A stretch of DNA of 55,234 bases, taken from contig NZ_JBEZFP010000049.1 of NCBI RefSeq assembly GCF_040649515.1, forward strand, positions 1 to 55,234, written 5' to 3'. Within the stretch, counting starts at the first letter, position 1; each line of letters opens with the position of its first letter. The notes under the pieces were generated by a model that was given only the letters and a program-made list of their open reading frames with translations, had not been told where the DNA came from and did no database searches. Both the position numbers and the translations under genes were made by a program. This document shows, piece by piece, positions 39,496 through 47,518 of the stretch. This DNA is from Yinghuangia elevatio. GTDB lineage: Bacteria; Actinomycetota; Actinomycetes; Streptomycetales; Streptomycetaceae.

Positions 39496-40034
39496 GCGCT
39501 GGTGGTGCCCCGCTGTCCACCCCGTTTCTATCGGCTGGGCACGCCGTCCGCCACGCGATATACCCGGCGCGCCGCCATGTGGCCGCGGGCCACGTGGCGG
39601 GTGGCGGCATGGACGGTCGCGGGGTGGACGGTGACGAGGTGGACAGTGACCAGGTGGACGGTGACGAGGTGGACAGTCGCGGCATGGACACTGGCGGCGT
39701 GGACACTGGCGGCATGGACGGTCGCCGGGTGGACAGTGACGAGGTGGCATTCGGCCACCAGGGGACGAGATCCGGTTCCGCGGGCGCGTGCGATGTGCTT
39801 CCGTGCGCCGTCGTGCGCCCCTCCCACCTGCGCTGCCGTCCCCGGCGAGGTCTTGCCCCAGGTAGCGGGGACCCGCGATTCTCTTTACCAGGTGTCGTTC
39901 GTCTACCAAGCGGTGTGCCGGGTGGCGGGCAGCGAACTCGCCGTCTGGCGCACTTCGGTTCGACACCCGTGCACGCGTTGTGGACCGGTTGGGTACGCCG
40001 ACAACAGCACCATGGACGTCGTGGGGGGCCGACG
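39496..40034. other. Divergent spacer with minisatellite
   Basis: This 539-bp stretch between the ABC-F gene (leftward) and the XRE gene (rightward) has no gene I trust. Frames through the repeats exist on both strands: VDGDE-type on plus, TVHLVTVH-type on minus. They arise from the 15-bp period. The two promoters must lie here; the right part (39900-40034) has TTTACCAGG and GTTGGGTACGCC words but no clear -10/-35 pair. Confidence 0.55.
39609..39743. repeat. 15-bp minisatellite, nine units
   Basis: Nine consecutive 15-bp units of the type (G/A)TGGACGGTGACGAG fill 39609-39743, with two more degenerate units before them. Units alternate between GGTGACGAG, AGTGACCAG, GGTCGC-GG and ACTGGCGGC variants. 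Because the period is a multiple of three, frames stay open on both strands. It lies in what would be the 5' region of the leftward ABC-F transcript. Confidence 0.85.
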
Positions 40035-40994
40035 ATGGCGGAGCGGCAGAGGCAGGACCCGATGGTCGCGCGACGCAAGCTGCGGGACGCATTGCGGCGA
40101 TTGCGCGAGGGGGCCGGCTTCACGCAGCGCGAGGTCGCCGAGGAGATGGACTGGTCGCTGTCGAAGATCATCCGTATGGAGACCGGCCAGGTCGCGGTGA
40201 CGACCACAGACCTCCGGGCGCTGCTGCGGCACTACGACACGGACGCCGAACTGTCCGCCGACCTGGTGGAATTGGCCCGGGCGGCGCGGCAGCGCGCCTG
40301 GTGGAGCGTGTACCGCGGAATAGCCAGTTCGGAGTACCTCGCGTACATCGGCTTCGAGTCGTCGGCGCACGTGATCCGCAACTTCGAGCCGGTGGTCGTG
40401 CCGGGCCTGCTGCAGACCCCGGACTACGCGCGCGAGACGATGACGCGGCTGGGCATGAGCCGGGTCGACGAGCTGGTCGAACTGCGCATGGCGCGCCAGG
40501 AGTTGCTGACGCGCGAGGATGCGCCGAAGGTGCACTTCATCATGGACCACTCGGTCGTGCAGCGCGCGGTCGGCGGCCCGGCGCTCATGCGCAGGCAGCT
40601 GCGGCACATCCTGGCGGTCACGGAGTACCCGAACGTGACGGTGCGCATCGTGCCGTGGTGGGAGGGCCTCTACACCAACTACCGCATGGCGTATGTGCTG
40701 TTCGAGTTCGCCGAGGAAGAACCGGACGTCCTTTTCCGGGAGGCCGAGACCGGCGAGATGATCACCGTCGAGGGCGCCCAGGAGGATGCTCCCAGCGACT
40801 ACTTGGCTTCCTTTTGGGAACTCGAGCAGTTGGCCCCGGCCGCCCTGACGCCGACCCTGCTGGACGCCGCCATCACGAGCATGGCGCAGGCCCAGCCGCC
40901 GAGCGGATCCGGCGCCCCGTTTCCGCTCACCACACTGCCGCCGTCGGCGTCTCAGCCGACGGAGGGTCCCGCCGGCGTGGACGGCGCCGACTGA
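40035..40994 (+). CDS. XRE regulator with DUF5753 domain
   Basis: A 319-aa regulator: an N-terminal XRE HTH (LRRLREGAGFTQREVAEEMD, WSLSKIIRMETGQ) and the DUF5753 domain (about 95-275) with FESSAHVIRNFEPVVVPGLL, RMARQELLTR, a PKVHFIMDHSVVQRAVGG block and VRIVPWWEGLYTNY. Such proteins are very numerous in streptomycetes, control development and secondary metabolism, and are usually paired with a downstream DUF397 protein. ATG 40035 follows GGGGGGCCGAC. Here the DUF397 gene is convergent and overlaps the last 43 bp of this gene. The C-terminus after about residue 280 is Pro/Ser-rich. Confidence 0.9.
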   Translation: MAERQRQDPMVARRKLRDALRRLREGAGFTQREVAEEMDWSLSKIIRMETGQVAVTTTDLRALLRHYDTDAELSADLVELARAARQRAWWSVYRGIASSEYLAYIGFESSAHVIRNFEPVVVPGLLQTPDYARETMTRLGMSRVDELVELRMARQELLTREDAPKVHFIMDHSVVQRAVGGPALMRRQLRHILAVTEYPNVTVRIVPWWEGLYTNYRMAYVLFEFAEEEPDVLFREAETGEMITVEGAQEDAPSDYLASFWELEQLAPAALTPTLLDAAITSMAQAQPPSGSGAPFPLTTLPPSASQPTEGPAGVDGAD

Positions 40995-41167
40995 GCGCCC
41001 AGGAAGTCGGCCCAGCTTTCGCCGCGGAAGGTGAGCACGGGGCCGTGCGCCGCGGATTTCGAGTCTCGTACGAAGACGCCGGTCGAGCAGGCCGCCTCAA
41101 CGCAATTCGCGGTCTGGCTGGCCTGGCTCTTGCGCCAGAACAGGACAGACCCGGCAGGGTGCTCCAC
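40952..41167 (-). CDS. DUF397 protein
   Basis: A 71-aa DUF397 protein: LFWRKSQASQTANCVEAAC, then GVFVRDSKSAAHGPVLTF and RGESWADFLGA, matching the WRKSS/NCVE/VRDSK/W-x2-F pattern. DUF397 proteins are partners (often antidotes or co-regulators) of XRE-DUF5753 proteins. GTG 41167 has AAGGAG 4-5 nt upstream, which supports this strand. The last 14 codons, with STPAGPSVG, overlap antisense with the 3' end of the XRE gene, so its tail is longer than usual. The arrangement is convergent rather than the common tandem. Confidence 0.82.
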   Translation of the reverse strand: MEHPAGSVLFWRKSQASQTANCVEAACSTGVFVRDSKSAAHGPVLTFRGESWADFLGAQSAPSTPAGPSVG

Positions 41168-42050
41168 CGTACTCCTTCTGCACAGAAATACCTTCTGCGC
41201 CTGTACACGAGGCCTGTACGGCGGCACGCGGCGTACACCGCCACCATCCTGCGAGGCGGCCAACAGTTGCGTGAATTCAACCACAGCAACCAGCGTGGTG
41301 TACCCCGCGCCACGCCGCGGAAAACCTCGACCTTCGACACCCGCGGGGGCAATCCCGGAGAAGTCGGCCGCGGCCACCCGGCCGACGGCAACTCGGCGGT
41401 GTGCCAGCGGTCATGGGGCGAACAGGCGTGCGGCCTGCACGTGTGCTGCCGGTGGGCTTGTGGGATGTTCTCGGGTTGCCACACGTCTGGATGACACTGG
41501 CGCCGCGACACTTGGCTACTTGCCACATAGCTGGCACAATAAGGAGATTAGACGAGACGTGGCGATCGGCTACCGCCACGATCTCCGCGAATTGCCCCGC
41601 AGTCCATCGGTTCAGATTTGGTGGCAAAACGGGGCAATTCGCTATGCTCCGGCATGGATCCGAGTTTCCCTCTTATCTCACCCCTATAGGGCTGTGCCAT
41701 ACTTGTGACACGCGTTGATATCTCGCGCGTTCGGCACGATTTCGGGGAGCCGCCTATGGTCGGCTGAAACATCTGCCTCAGGGTCGCACGGTCCGAAATG
41801 CCGTGGGCCTGCCCCTCCTTCGGAGAACCGCCGTACCCGGCACGTCTGCCGGGTCGTGCCGCGCATGCCCGTAGTAGCCGACGAAGCATTCGCGGCGGCG
41901 GATCCCGCTCCGGCGCCCGCACGTGCAGTTTTCGCATGTCACGCCGGGTGCCGGAACTTCCCCAGCCCGCGCACCGCGCGGGATCACTGCGCCGCGCCCC
42001 GGCGCCGTGTGCGCCAGGGTGCACGCCAAGTGGCCCGGGAGATCCGGAAA
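41168..42050. other. 883-bp intergenic region, no gene recognised
   Basis: The longest gene-free stretch in the window. Frames crossing it have no family features and use rare-codon-like composition. The middle (41500-41720) is AT-richer and promoter-like, with a 10-bp palindrome CCCTATAGGG at 41682-41691 and the 13-bp inverted repeat described separately. It could carry promoters for the leftward DUF397 gene and the rightward SH3 gene, or an unannotated RNA. Confidence 0.55.
41587..41642. promoter_or_regulatory. 13-bp perfect inverted repeat, 30-bp spacer
   Basis: GCGAATTGCCCCG (41587-41599) and CGGGGCAATTCGC (41630-41642) match perfectly. The arms are 43 bp apart, about four helical turns, which suits two dimers or a looped complex better than a terminator. 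It sits between two divergent genes, so an operator role is likely. Confidence 0.6.
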
Positions 42051-42590
42051 ATGCCCCCCAATTGGCAATCCGTCAATTCCTACAAGGACCGCGACACCCT
42101 CGTCACCGTCTACCGTCCCCGGCGCTCGGCCTCGGCCGGCGCCTGGGTGGCACTCGCCTCCGTCGTCCTGCTCGTCGCCGTCGGCGGCGGCGTTTCGGAC
42201 CCGGCGGACGGCACGCCGCCCGCATCGGGCGAGTCGGCGACCGACTCCGTCCACACCGACAACACCTACCCGTCCGGGTCCACCGACCCGGACCGACAGA
42301 ACGGCGCATCCGGACCGGTCACGGCCGTCGTACGCGCCCCCGGAGGCCTGCCCGTTCGCGCGCAGGCCGACACCCGGGCGGTCGAGGTCGGGCGCGCGCC
42401 CGAGAACTCCTCGGCCACCGTGGCGTGCCACACCGACGGCCCGGCGGTTTCCGGCCGGTCCCGCACCAGTGACGTGTGGGTCCGCATGACCGCGGCGAAC
42501 GGCGCATCCGGGTACGCCCCGGACGTGTGGCTCGTCACCCGGGGAGACGTACGGTCGCTCGTCCCCCCGTGCCCGGACGGCTCCTCGTAA
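42051..42590 (+). CDS. Membrane-anchored SH3-like protein
   Basis: A 179-aa protein with a short cytoplasmic N-terminus, a single membrane helix (GAWVALASVVLLVAVGGGV, about 30-48) and a disordered Ser/Thr/Asp linker. The C-terminal SH3b-like domain (about 95-175) has VVRAPGGLPVRAQADTRAVE, a cysteine pair (ACHTDG ... VPPCPDG) and VWVRMTAANGASGYAPDVWL. The outside domain probably binds cell-wall or another surface ligand. ATG 42051 has GGGAG 9 nt upstream. It is followed by a strong terminator. Confidence 0.8.
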   Translation: MPPNWQSVNSYKDRDTLVTVYRPRRSASAGAWVALASVVLLVAVGGGVSDPADGTPPASGESATDSVHTDNTYPSGSTDPDRQNGASGPVTAVVRAPGGLPVRAQADTRAVEVGRAPENSSATVACHTDGPAVSGRSRTSDVWVRMTAANGASGYAPDVWLVTRGDVRSLVPPCPDGSS

Positions 42591-42624
42591 CCGATCCGGC
42601 GCGGTTCACGCAAGTGAGCACCAA

Positions 42625-42657
42625 GGTCGCCGGAGGCCGAACAGGCCTCCGGCGACC
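42625..42657. terminator. Strong hairpin terminator
   Basis: Perfect 14-bp arms GGTCGCCGGAGGCC (42625-42638) and GGCCTCCGGCGACC (42644-42657) with a GAACA loop lie between the convergent SH3-like and IclR genes, so termination is probably bidirectional. Confidence 0.9.
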
Positions 42658-42684
42658 GCGTGTTCGCCAATGCCGGCCTGTCCC

Positions 42685-43806
42685 CTAGGAGCCGTCGGCC
42701 GCTTCTGAGGGTTCGAAGGGTTCGACGGTTCCGGCGGATCCAGCGGATCCGGCGGATCCGGCGGCGCGCTCGGCGGCGGCCGACAGCCCTGGCGTACAGC
42801 CGTCGGGGCCGGGTGCCCGGCCGCCCAGGGCCCGGGTCACCGTTTCGGCGGCCGCGTGCACCCGTTCGCCGAGCGCGATGACGTCCCGCCCGACGACGGG
42901 GGCGTGGTGGTCGATGAGGCACAACACCACGGCCACCGAGCCGTCCGCGTCGAACACCGGCGCGTTGATCGACGAGGCGCGGTATTCGGTGTCCGGGTCG
43001 ATCACCGCGGGCAGTGCCTCCGCGAGGTCGAAGGCCTGCCCGACCTCGTTCATCGCCCGTCGCAGGGCGGCGGTGCGGCCTGCGATGTCCCAGTCCCCGG
43101 TGCCGAGATCGATCTCGAGGTCGCGTACCAGCGCACCGAGTCGGTCACGGAGATGGTCGACGGTCTCCAGCGCCCACCCCCGTCGGCGGACGCCCGCGAG
43201 CGCCGGGAGCAGGGTCCTGCGGGCCTCGGTCACGACCGGCGACTCGGGTGGCACGCCGCGCAGGTATGTGCGGCTCCCGGGCACCGCTACGGCAGGCTCC
43301 GCGTCGAGGGCCGACAGCCACGCGTCGACCGCGTCGGGCCCGGCCCAGGCGACGGTGACCGCGCCCAGCGGCGGGCGCGGGCGTACCCGGTCGCCGAGCC
43401 GCAGGCCGAGCGCGCCCTCCCGGCTCGTGCCGGTGCGGACGAGTTCGCCGACCCGCAGGTCGTCCGCGTCGGCCGCGTCGCCGCAGGGCACCAGCGCGAG
43501 CGCGCCGAGTCCGGTCTCGGCGGACAGCGTGCGCATGACCGGCCGGGTCAGGTCGAGCGGCGTCTCGCCGGTCGCCGCCGCCCGTCCGGCCGCGACGATC
43601 GCCGGCCCCAGGCGGTACGTGCGCCGCACCGGATGCCGGAGCAGCCACCCCGCGCGCGTCAGCGTGGTCAGCATCGGGTGCACGGTGGCCTTGCCGACGC
43701 CGAGCCCGCGCGCGATCTCGGCGAGCGTGAAGTCTTCGGAGGGGTGGGCGGCGAGCAGATCGACCAGGGCGATGAGGCGGTCGGTCTGCGGGGACGGTCG
43801 GCTCAT
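42685..43806 (-). CDS. IclR-family regulator
   Basis: A 373-aa IclR regulator. The HTH (about 8-60) has ALVDLLAAHPSEDFTLAEIA, RGLGVGKATVHPMLTTL and a wing with LRHPVRRTYRLG. The effector domain (about 85-330) ends ASSINAPVFDADGSVAVVL. A Gly/Ser/Ala repeat tail (GSAGSAGSAG) is coded by GGATCC-type triplet repeats. ATG 43806: a TACGCT -10 (43814-43819) ends 7 nt upstream, suggesting a leaderless mRNA. It is divergent from the LLM-SDR-ADH operon with tandem dyads between. It is longer than the 250-residue family norm because of the tail and insertions in the effector domain. Confidence 0.88.
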   Translation of the reverse strand: MSRPSPQTDRLIALVDLLAAHPSEDFTLAEIARGLGVGKATVHPMLTTLTRAGWLLRHPVRRTYRLGPAIVAAGRAAATGETPLDLTRPVMRTLSAETGLGALALVPCGDAADADDLRVGELVRTGTSREGALGLRLGDRVRPRPPLGAVTVAWAGPDAVDAWLSALDAEPAVAVPGSRTYLRGVPPESPVVTEARRTLLPALAGVRRRGWALETVDHLRDRLGALVRDLEIDLGTGDWDIAGRTAALRRAMNEVGQAFDLAEALPAVIDPDTEYRASSINAPVFDADGSVAVVLCLIDHHAPVVGRDVIALGERVHAAAETVTRALGGRAPGPDGCTPGLSAAAERAAGSAGSAGSAGTVEPFEPSEAADGS

Positions 43807-43837
43807 TGCCCGCAGCGTACCGCAGCCGCCGCGGTTG

Positions 43838-43873
43838 TTCGCATAGTGCGACTCTTGATTCGCGTATCGCGTC
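43838..43873. promoter_or_regulatory. Tandem IclR operators
   Basis: TTCGCATAGTGCGAC (43838-43852), a perfect dyad TCGCA-TAG-TGCGA, and TTCGCGTATCGCGTC (43859-43873), with CGCG-TAT-CGCG, are spaced 21 bp, two helical turns. They lie in the 174-bp divergent spacer and the first overlaps the probable -35 of the IclR gene, as expected for autoregulation plus control of the operon. Confidence 0.75.
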
Positions 43874-43980
43874 CTGTCAGGGTGCCCGGCATCGGTTGTG
43901 GCGTGGCCGAAGTTCGGCAGGCGCAACCGGTGGACGACCAGCACAGCACCATTCGGTGACACAGCATCAGGAGGCCCCGG

Positions 43981-45219
43981 GTGTCGGCGTACGAGATAGC
44001 GGCGCAGGTCGCCGACGGCGGGCGGTGGCCGCTCCGGTTCGGCGTGTTCCTCGCCCCGTTCCACAAGGCGGGCAGGAACCCGACCCTTCTACTGGAGCAG
44101 GACCTGTCCCTGCTGGAGCACCTGGACCGGCTCGGGTACGACGAGGCCTGGATCGGCGAACACCACTCCGGCGGCTGGGAGATCGTGGCGTCCCCGGAGG
44201 TCTTCATCGCCGCGGCGGCCGCACGTACGCGTCATCTGCGCCTGGGTACCGGCGTCGTGTCGCTTCCCTACCACCACCCGCTGCACGTGGCGGACCGCAT
44301 GGTTCTCCTCGACCACCTGACGCGCGGGCGCGTCATGTTGGGCGTGGGACCGGGTCAACTCGCCTCCGACGCCCACATGTTGGGCATCGACACGGCCCGG
44401 CAGCGGGAGATGATGGAGGAGTCGTTGGAGGCGGTCACCGCGCTGCTCGCGGGCCGCGAGCCGGTGACCCGCAAGACGGACTGGTTCACGCTTCAGGACG
44501 CGCAGCTGCAACTGCGGCCGTATCAGGAGCAGTTGGAGATCGCAGTGGCGGCGACCTTCTCGCCCGCCGGGCCGCGCACCGCGGGCCGTTTCGGCGCGGG
44601 GATGCTGTCGATCGCGGCGAGCCAGGAGGGCGGGTTCGACGCGCTGGGCTACCACTGGGGCGTCGCCAACGAGGTCGCGGCGCAGCACGGGAAGACCGTC
44701 AACCGGCGTGACTGGCGGCTGATGGGCATGATGCACATCGCCGAGACGGAGGAGCAGGCGCGGCGCGAGGTGGCGTACGGCCTGCGCGACATCCAGGACT
44801 ACCAGGCGAAGGTCCTGCCGATTCCGTACGACCCCGACACGCCTCTCGACGCGCGCCTCGACCACGGCAACGCGACGGGTTCGTTCATCTGCGGTACGCC
44901 CGAGATGGCGATCCGTCAGATCGAGCGCCTGTGGCAGAAGTCCGGCGGGTTCGGCGCCTACCTGTTCATGGGCGCCGACTTCGCGGACGCGGAGGCGACG
45001 CGTCGTTCGTACGAGCTGATCGCCCGCGAGGTGATCCCGCACTTCACCGGCCAGTCCGCGGGTCCGCTCGGGTCGCAGGACTGGCAGGTCGGGCTCTCGG
45101 AGCGCTGGCGTGACCAGACCGCGCAGGCGGTCGGCAAGGCGATGAAGGACTACGAAACCGACAAGGCCGCGGGTACGGCCGCCGGTGGCGCCGCGGGCGC
45201 GGAAGGAGCGGGCGCATGA
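43981..45219 (+). CDS. LLM-class flavin-dependent monooxygenase
   Basis: A 412-aa luciferase-like (LLM) oxidoreductase: RFGVFLAPFHKAGRNPT, YDEAWIGEHHSGGWEIV, an RTRHLRLGTGVVSLPYHHPL flavin-binding block, LDHLTRGRVMLGVGPGQLASD, and AATFSPAGPRTAGRFGAG. Length and these blocks match limonene- and terpene-type monooxygenases (FMNH2-dependent); a separate flavin reductase would supply FMNH2. GTG 43981 is preceded by AGGAGG 8 nt upstream. It is first of three co-transcribed genes; the SDR start overlaps its stop (ATGA). The C-terminal 20 residues are Ala/Gly-rich. The substrate is probably a terpenoid or cyclic ketone (inference). Confidence 0.9.
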   Translation: MSAYEIAAQVADGGRWPLRFGVFLAPFHKAGRNPTLLLEQDLSLLEHLDRLGYDEAWIGEHHSGGWEIVASPEVFIAAAAARTRHLRLGTGVVSLPYHHPLHVADRMVLLDHLTRGRVMLGVGPGQLASDAHMLGIDTARQREMMEESLEAVTALLAGREPVTRKTDWFTLQDAQLQLRPYQEQLEIAVAATFSPAGPRTAGRFGAGMLSIAASQEGGFDALGYHWGVANEVAAQHGKTVNRRDWRLMGMMHIAETEEQARREVAYGLRDIQDYQAKVLPIPYDPDTPLDARLDHGNATGSFICGTPEMAIRQIERLWQKSGGFGAYLFMGADFADAEATRRSYELIAREVIPHFTGQSAGPLGSQDWQVGLSERWRDQTAQAVGKAMKDYETDKAAGTAAGGAAGAEGAGA

Positions 45220-46133
45220 GCTCGGCAGTCGGCACCCCCGGCGCGTCCGGAGTCCCCGCGGGCGGGAACGCGGGCGGCGCCGCGGGCCGCATCGACGGCA
45301 AGGTCGCACTGGTGACCGGCGCGGGCGCGGGCATCGGACAGGCGGTCGCCCGGCGGTTCGCCGCCGAGGGCGCGCTTGTGGTGGCCGGGGACATCGACAA
45401 GGCCGCGCTGAAGGTGCTCGCGGATGAGCTGGGCGACCGGGTCGCGGTCGCGCGCTGCGACGTGACCGTCGAGGCGGACGTCGAGGCCCTGGTGGCACTC
45501 GCCGTCGAGCGGTTCGGCGGGCTGGACGTCGCGGTCGCCAACGCGGGCGGCGGCGGTTCAGCGGAACTGGTCGACCACGACTACGCGGCCTTCCAGCGCA
45601 TCGTGAACCTGTGCCTGAACGGCGTGTTCCTGACCGTCAAGCACGCGGGCGCGGCCATGAAGGCCGCGGGGCGCGGCGGTTCGATCGTCAACATGGCGAG
45701 CCTGAACGCGGTGCAGGCGGGACGCGGCATGGCGGCGTACTGCTCGGCCAAGGCCGGCGTCGTCGCGCTGACCGAGGTCGCGGCGCTGGAGCTGGGCCGG
45801 CACGGCGTGCGCGTCAACGCCGTCGCGCCGGGCCTGGTCCGCACGCAGGCGACCGGCGGCATCTGGCACATCCCGGGCGTCGTCGACGAGTACGTGGAGA
45901 ACGCCCCGCTGGGCCGCTTCGCGGAGCCCGCCGAGGTCGCCAACGTGGTGCTGTTCCTGGCGTCCGACGAGGCGGGCTTCGTGTCGGGCAGCGTGTACGG
46001 CGTGGACGGCGGCGCGCGGACCGGGCGCTACCCCGACCTGATCGGCGCGATCGAACGGCTGTCCGCCGCCCGTGGCGCGGGCGGGTCGGATGACGCGGGC
46101 GAGGCGGGCGACACCGCCGGCTCGGTCGGCTGA
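45216..46133 (+). CDS. Short-chain dehydrogenase/reductase
   Basis: A 305-aa classical SDR with an unusual Gly/Ala-rich 24-residue head. Motifs: TGAGAGIG (34-41), ANAGGG, the catalytic Ser in NMASLN (S162) and YCSAK (Y175, K179), then the APGLVRTQ and VNAVAPG strand. The acidic residue after strand 2 (VAGDID) suggests NAD preference. Overlap with the LLM gene (ATGA) implies coupled expression, so it probably oxidises or reduces the alcohol/ketone made or used by the monooxygenase. The last 25 residues are low complexity. Confidence 0.9.
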   Translation: MSSAVGTPGASGVPAGGNAGGAAGRIDGKVALVTGAGAGIGQAVARRFAAEGALVVAGDIDKAALKVLADELGDRVAVARCDVTVEADVEALVALAVERFGGLDVAVANAGGGGSAELVDHDYAAFQRIVNLCLNGVFLTVKHAGAAMKAAGRGGSIVNMASLNAVQAGRGMAAYCSAKAGVVALTEVAALELGRHGVRVNAVAPGLVRTQATGGIWHIPGVVDEYVENAPLGRFAEPAEVANVVLFLASDEAGFVSGSVYGVDGGARTGRYPDLIGAIERLSAARGAGGSDDAGEAGDTAGSVG

Positions 46134-46298
46134 CCCGATGCGGCGAACGGCGACAGCCGCGACGGCCACGAGCACGGCGGCGCGCATGGCCACGTACACG
46201 GCCACGCGAACGACCACGCACACGGAGACGCTCGCGCGCACGAAAGTGACGGCATCGGGCGGCGGCTCCGGCCGCCGACCCGGGAGGGATGGACGCTG

Positions 46299-47345
46299 AT
46301 GAGGGCTGCGGTACTGCACAACGCGCGCGACCTGCGCATCGAGGAGGTGCCCGACCCGGCGCCGGGGCCGGGCGAAGTCCTGCTGCGCCCGCGCTTCACC
46401 GGCCTGTGCGGCTCGGACCTGCACTTCTGGGAGGGCGGCCTCCGGGAGGTGCTGGCCGACCCGGTAATCCTCGGCCACGAGTTCTCGGCGGAGATCGTCG
46501 AGGTGGGGACGGGCGTGGCCGACGCCGCGATTCGTCCGGGCGCGCTGGTGGCGGTCGAGCCGATGTGGACGTGTGGGCAGTGCGCGCCGTGCGTGCGCGG
46601 GACGTACAACTTCTGCCGGAACATGACCTGGCACGGGCTGTCCCCCAAGGGCGGCGGGATGTCGGGCCTGACGGTGGTGCGCGCCGACATGGTCCACGTG
46701 CTGCCCGAGTCCCTGACGGCCGTTCAGGGCGCGCTGGTCGAGCCGGTGTCGGTGGCGCACCACTGTGTGACGCGGGCTCAGGTCCCGGCGGGCGGAACGG
46801 CGTTGGTGCTCGGCGCGGGGCCTATCGGCATCGCGACGTACCTCGACCTGCGGGCGCGCGGGGTGGAGCGGGTGATCGTGTCGGAGCCGTCCGCGGACCG
46901 GCGTGCGGCGCTCGCGAAGCTGGCCGACATGACCGGTGGCGGGGCGGACCTGATCCTCGACCCGGGCGCGGTCGACGTCGTGGCGGCGGTACGCGAACTC
47001 ACCGGCGGTGAGGGCGTGGACGCGTCGGTGGACGCCGCCGGTGCGGAACCGGCGTTCCACGCGGGCATCGCGGCCACCCGGCCGGGCGGGCGCATGGTGA
47101 CCGTCGCGGTGTACATGAAGCCGGTGACCTTCCACCCGATGGCGGCGTTCCTGGGCGGCGTGGACATCGTCGCAAGTTGTGCTTATTGCAACGACTTTCC
47201 GGCGGTCATCGACGGGATGGTGAACGGTTCCTACCCACTCGACGGCTGGGTGCGACCGATCCCGCTGGAAGAGGTCGCGGCGGGTTTCACCGCCCTGGAG
47301 GCGGGCACAGAATTGAAGCTGCTGGTCGACGTCCAGGGTTCCTGA
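46299..47345 (+). CDS. Zinc-dependent alcohol dehydrogenase (MDR)
   Basis: A 348-aa medium-chain dehydrogenase of the 2,3-butanediol/sorbitol type: catalytic zinc C37, H60 and E61 (GLCGSDLHFWEG, GHEFSAEI) and a structural zinc site C92, C95, C98, C106. The Rossmann GAGPIGIATYLD region is followed by EPSADRR, suggesting NADP tolerance. ATG 46299 follows GGGAGGG. It is third in the IclR-regulated operon, separated by 165 bp of ACG-rich repetitive sequence. A role in oxidising a diol or alcohol intermediate fits the LLM and SDR partners. Confidence 0.9.
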   Translation: MRAAVLHNARDLRIEEVPDPAPGPGEVLLRPRFTGLCGSDLHFWEGGLREVLADPVILGHEFSAEIVEVGTGVADAAIRPGALVAVEPMWTCGQCAPCVRGTYNFCRNMTWHGLSPKGGGMSGLTVVRADMVHVLPESLTAVQGALVEPVSVAHHCVTRAQVPAGGTALVLGAGPIGIATYLDLRARGVERVIVSEPSADRRAALAKLADMTGGGADLILDPGAVDVVAAVRELTGGEGVDASVDAAGAEPAFHAGIAATRPGGRMVTVAVYMKPVTFHPMAAFLGGVDIVASCAYCNDFPAVIDGMVNGSYPLDGWVRPIPLEEVAAGFTALEAGTELKLLVDVQGS

Positions 47346-47518
47346 CACCCCGACGTCGCGGCCCCGAGCGGCGACGTGCGCCGACGGCCGGGATACTCCC
47401 CCGTGCCCGGTCGTCGGCCCCGCCGCACTCTCCCCGGACGGCTCGGCGCTTTTCGGCGCGGGCGGCCCCCGGGCGTCCCCTGCGCGATGCGGAATGATTG
47501 TCCGGATATCGTGACGCC

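Noticed and set aside
39528..39827. Pentapeptide-like repeat protein on either strand
   Set aside because: Repeats come from a 15-bp minisatellite and keep all frames open; no ribosome binding site or conserved ends. Kept only as a possible leader.
41277..42024. Minus-strand ORFs in the 883-bp gap
   Set aside because: No ribosome binding sites or family features, and composition changes mid-frame.
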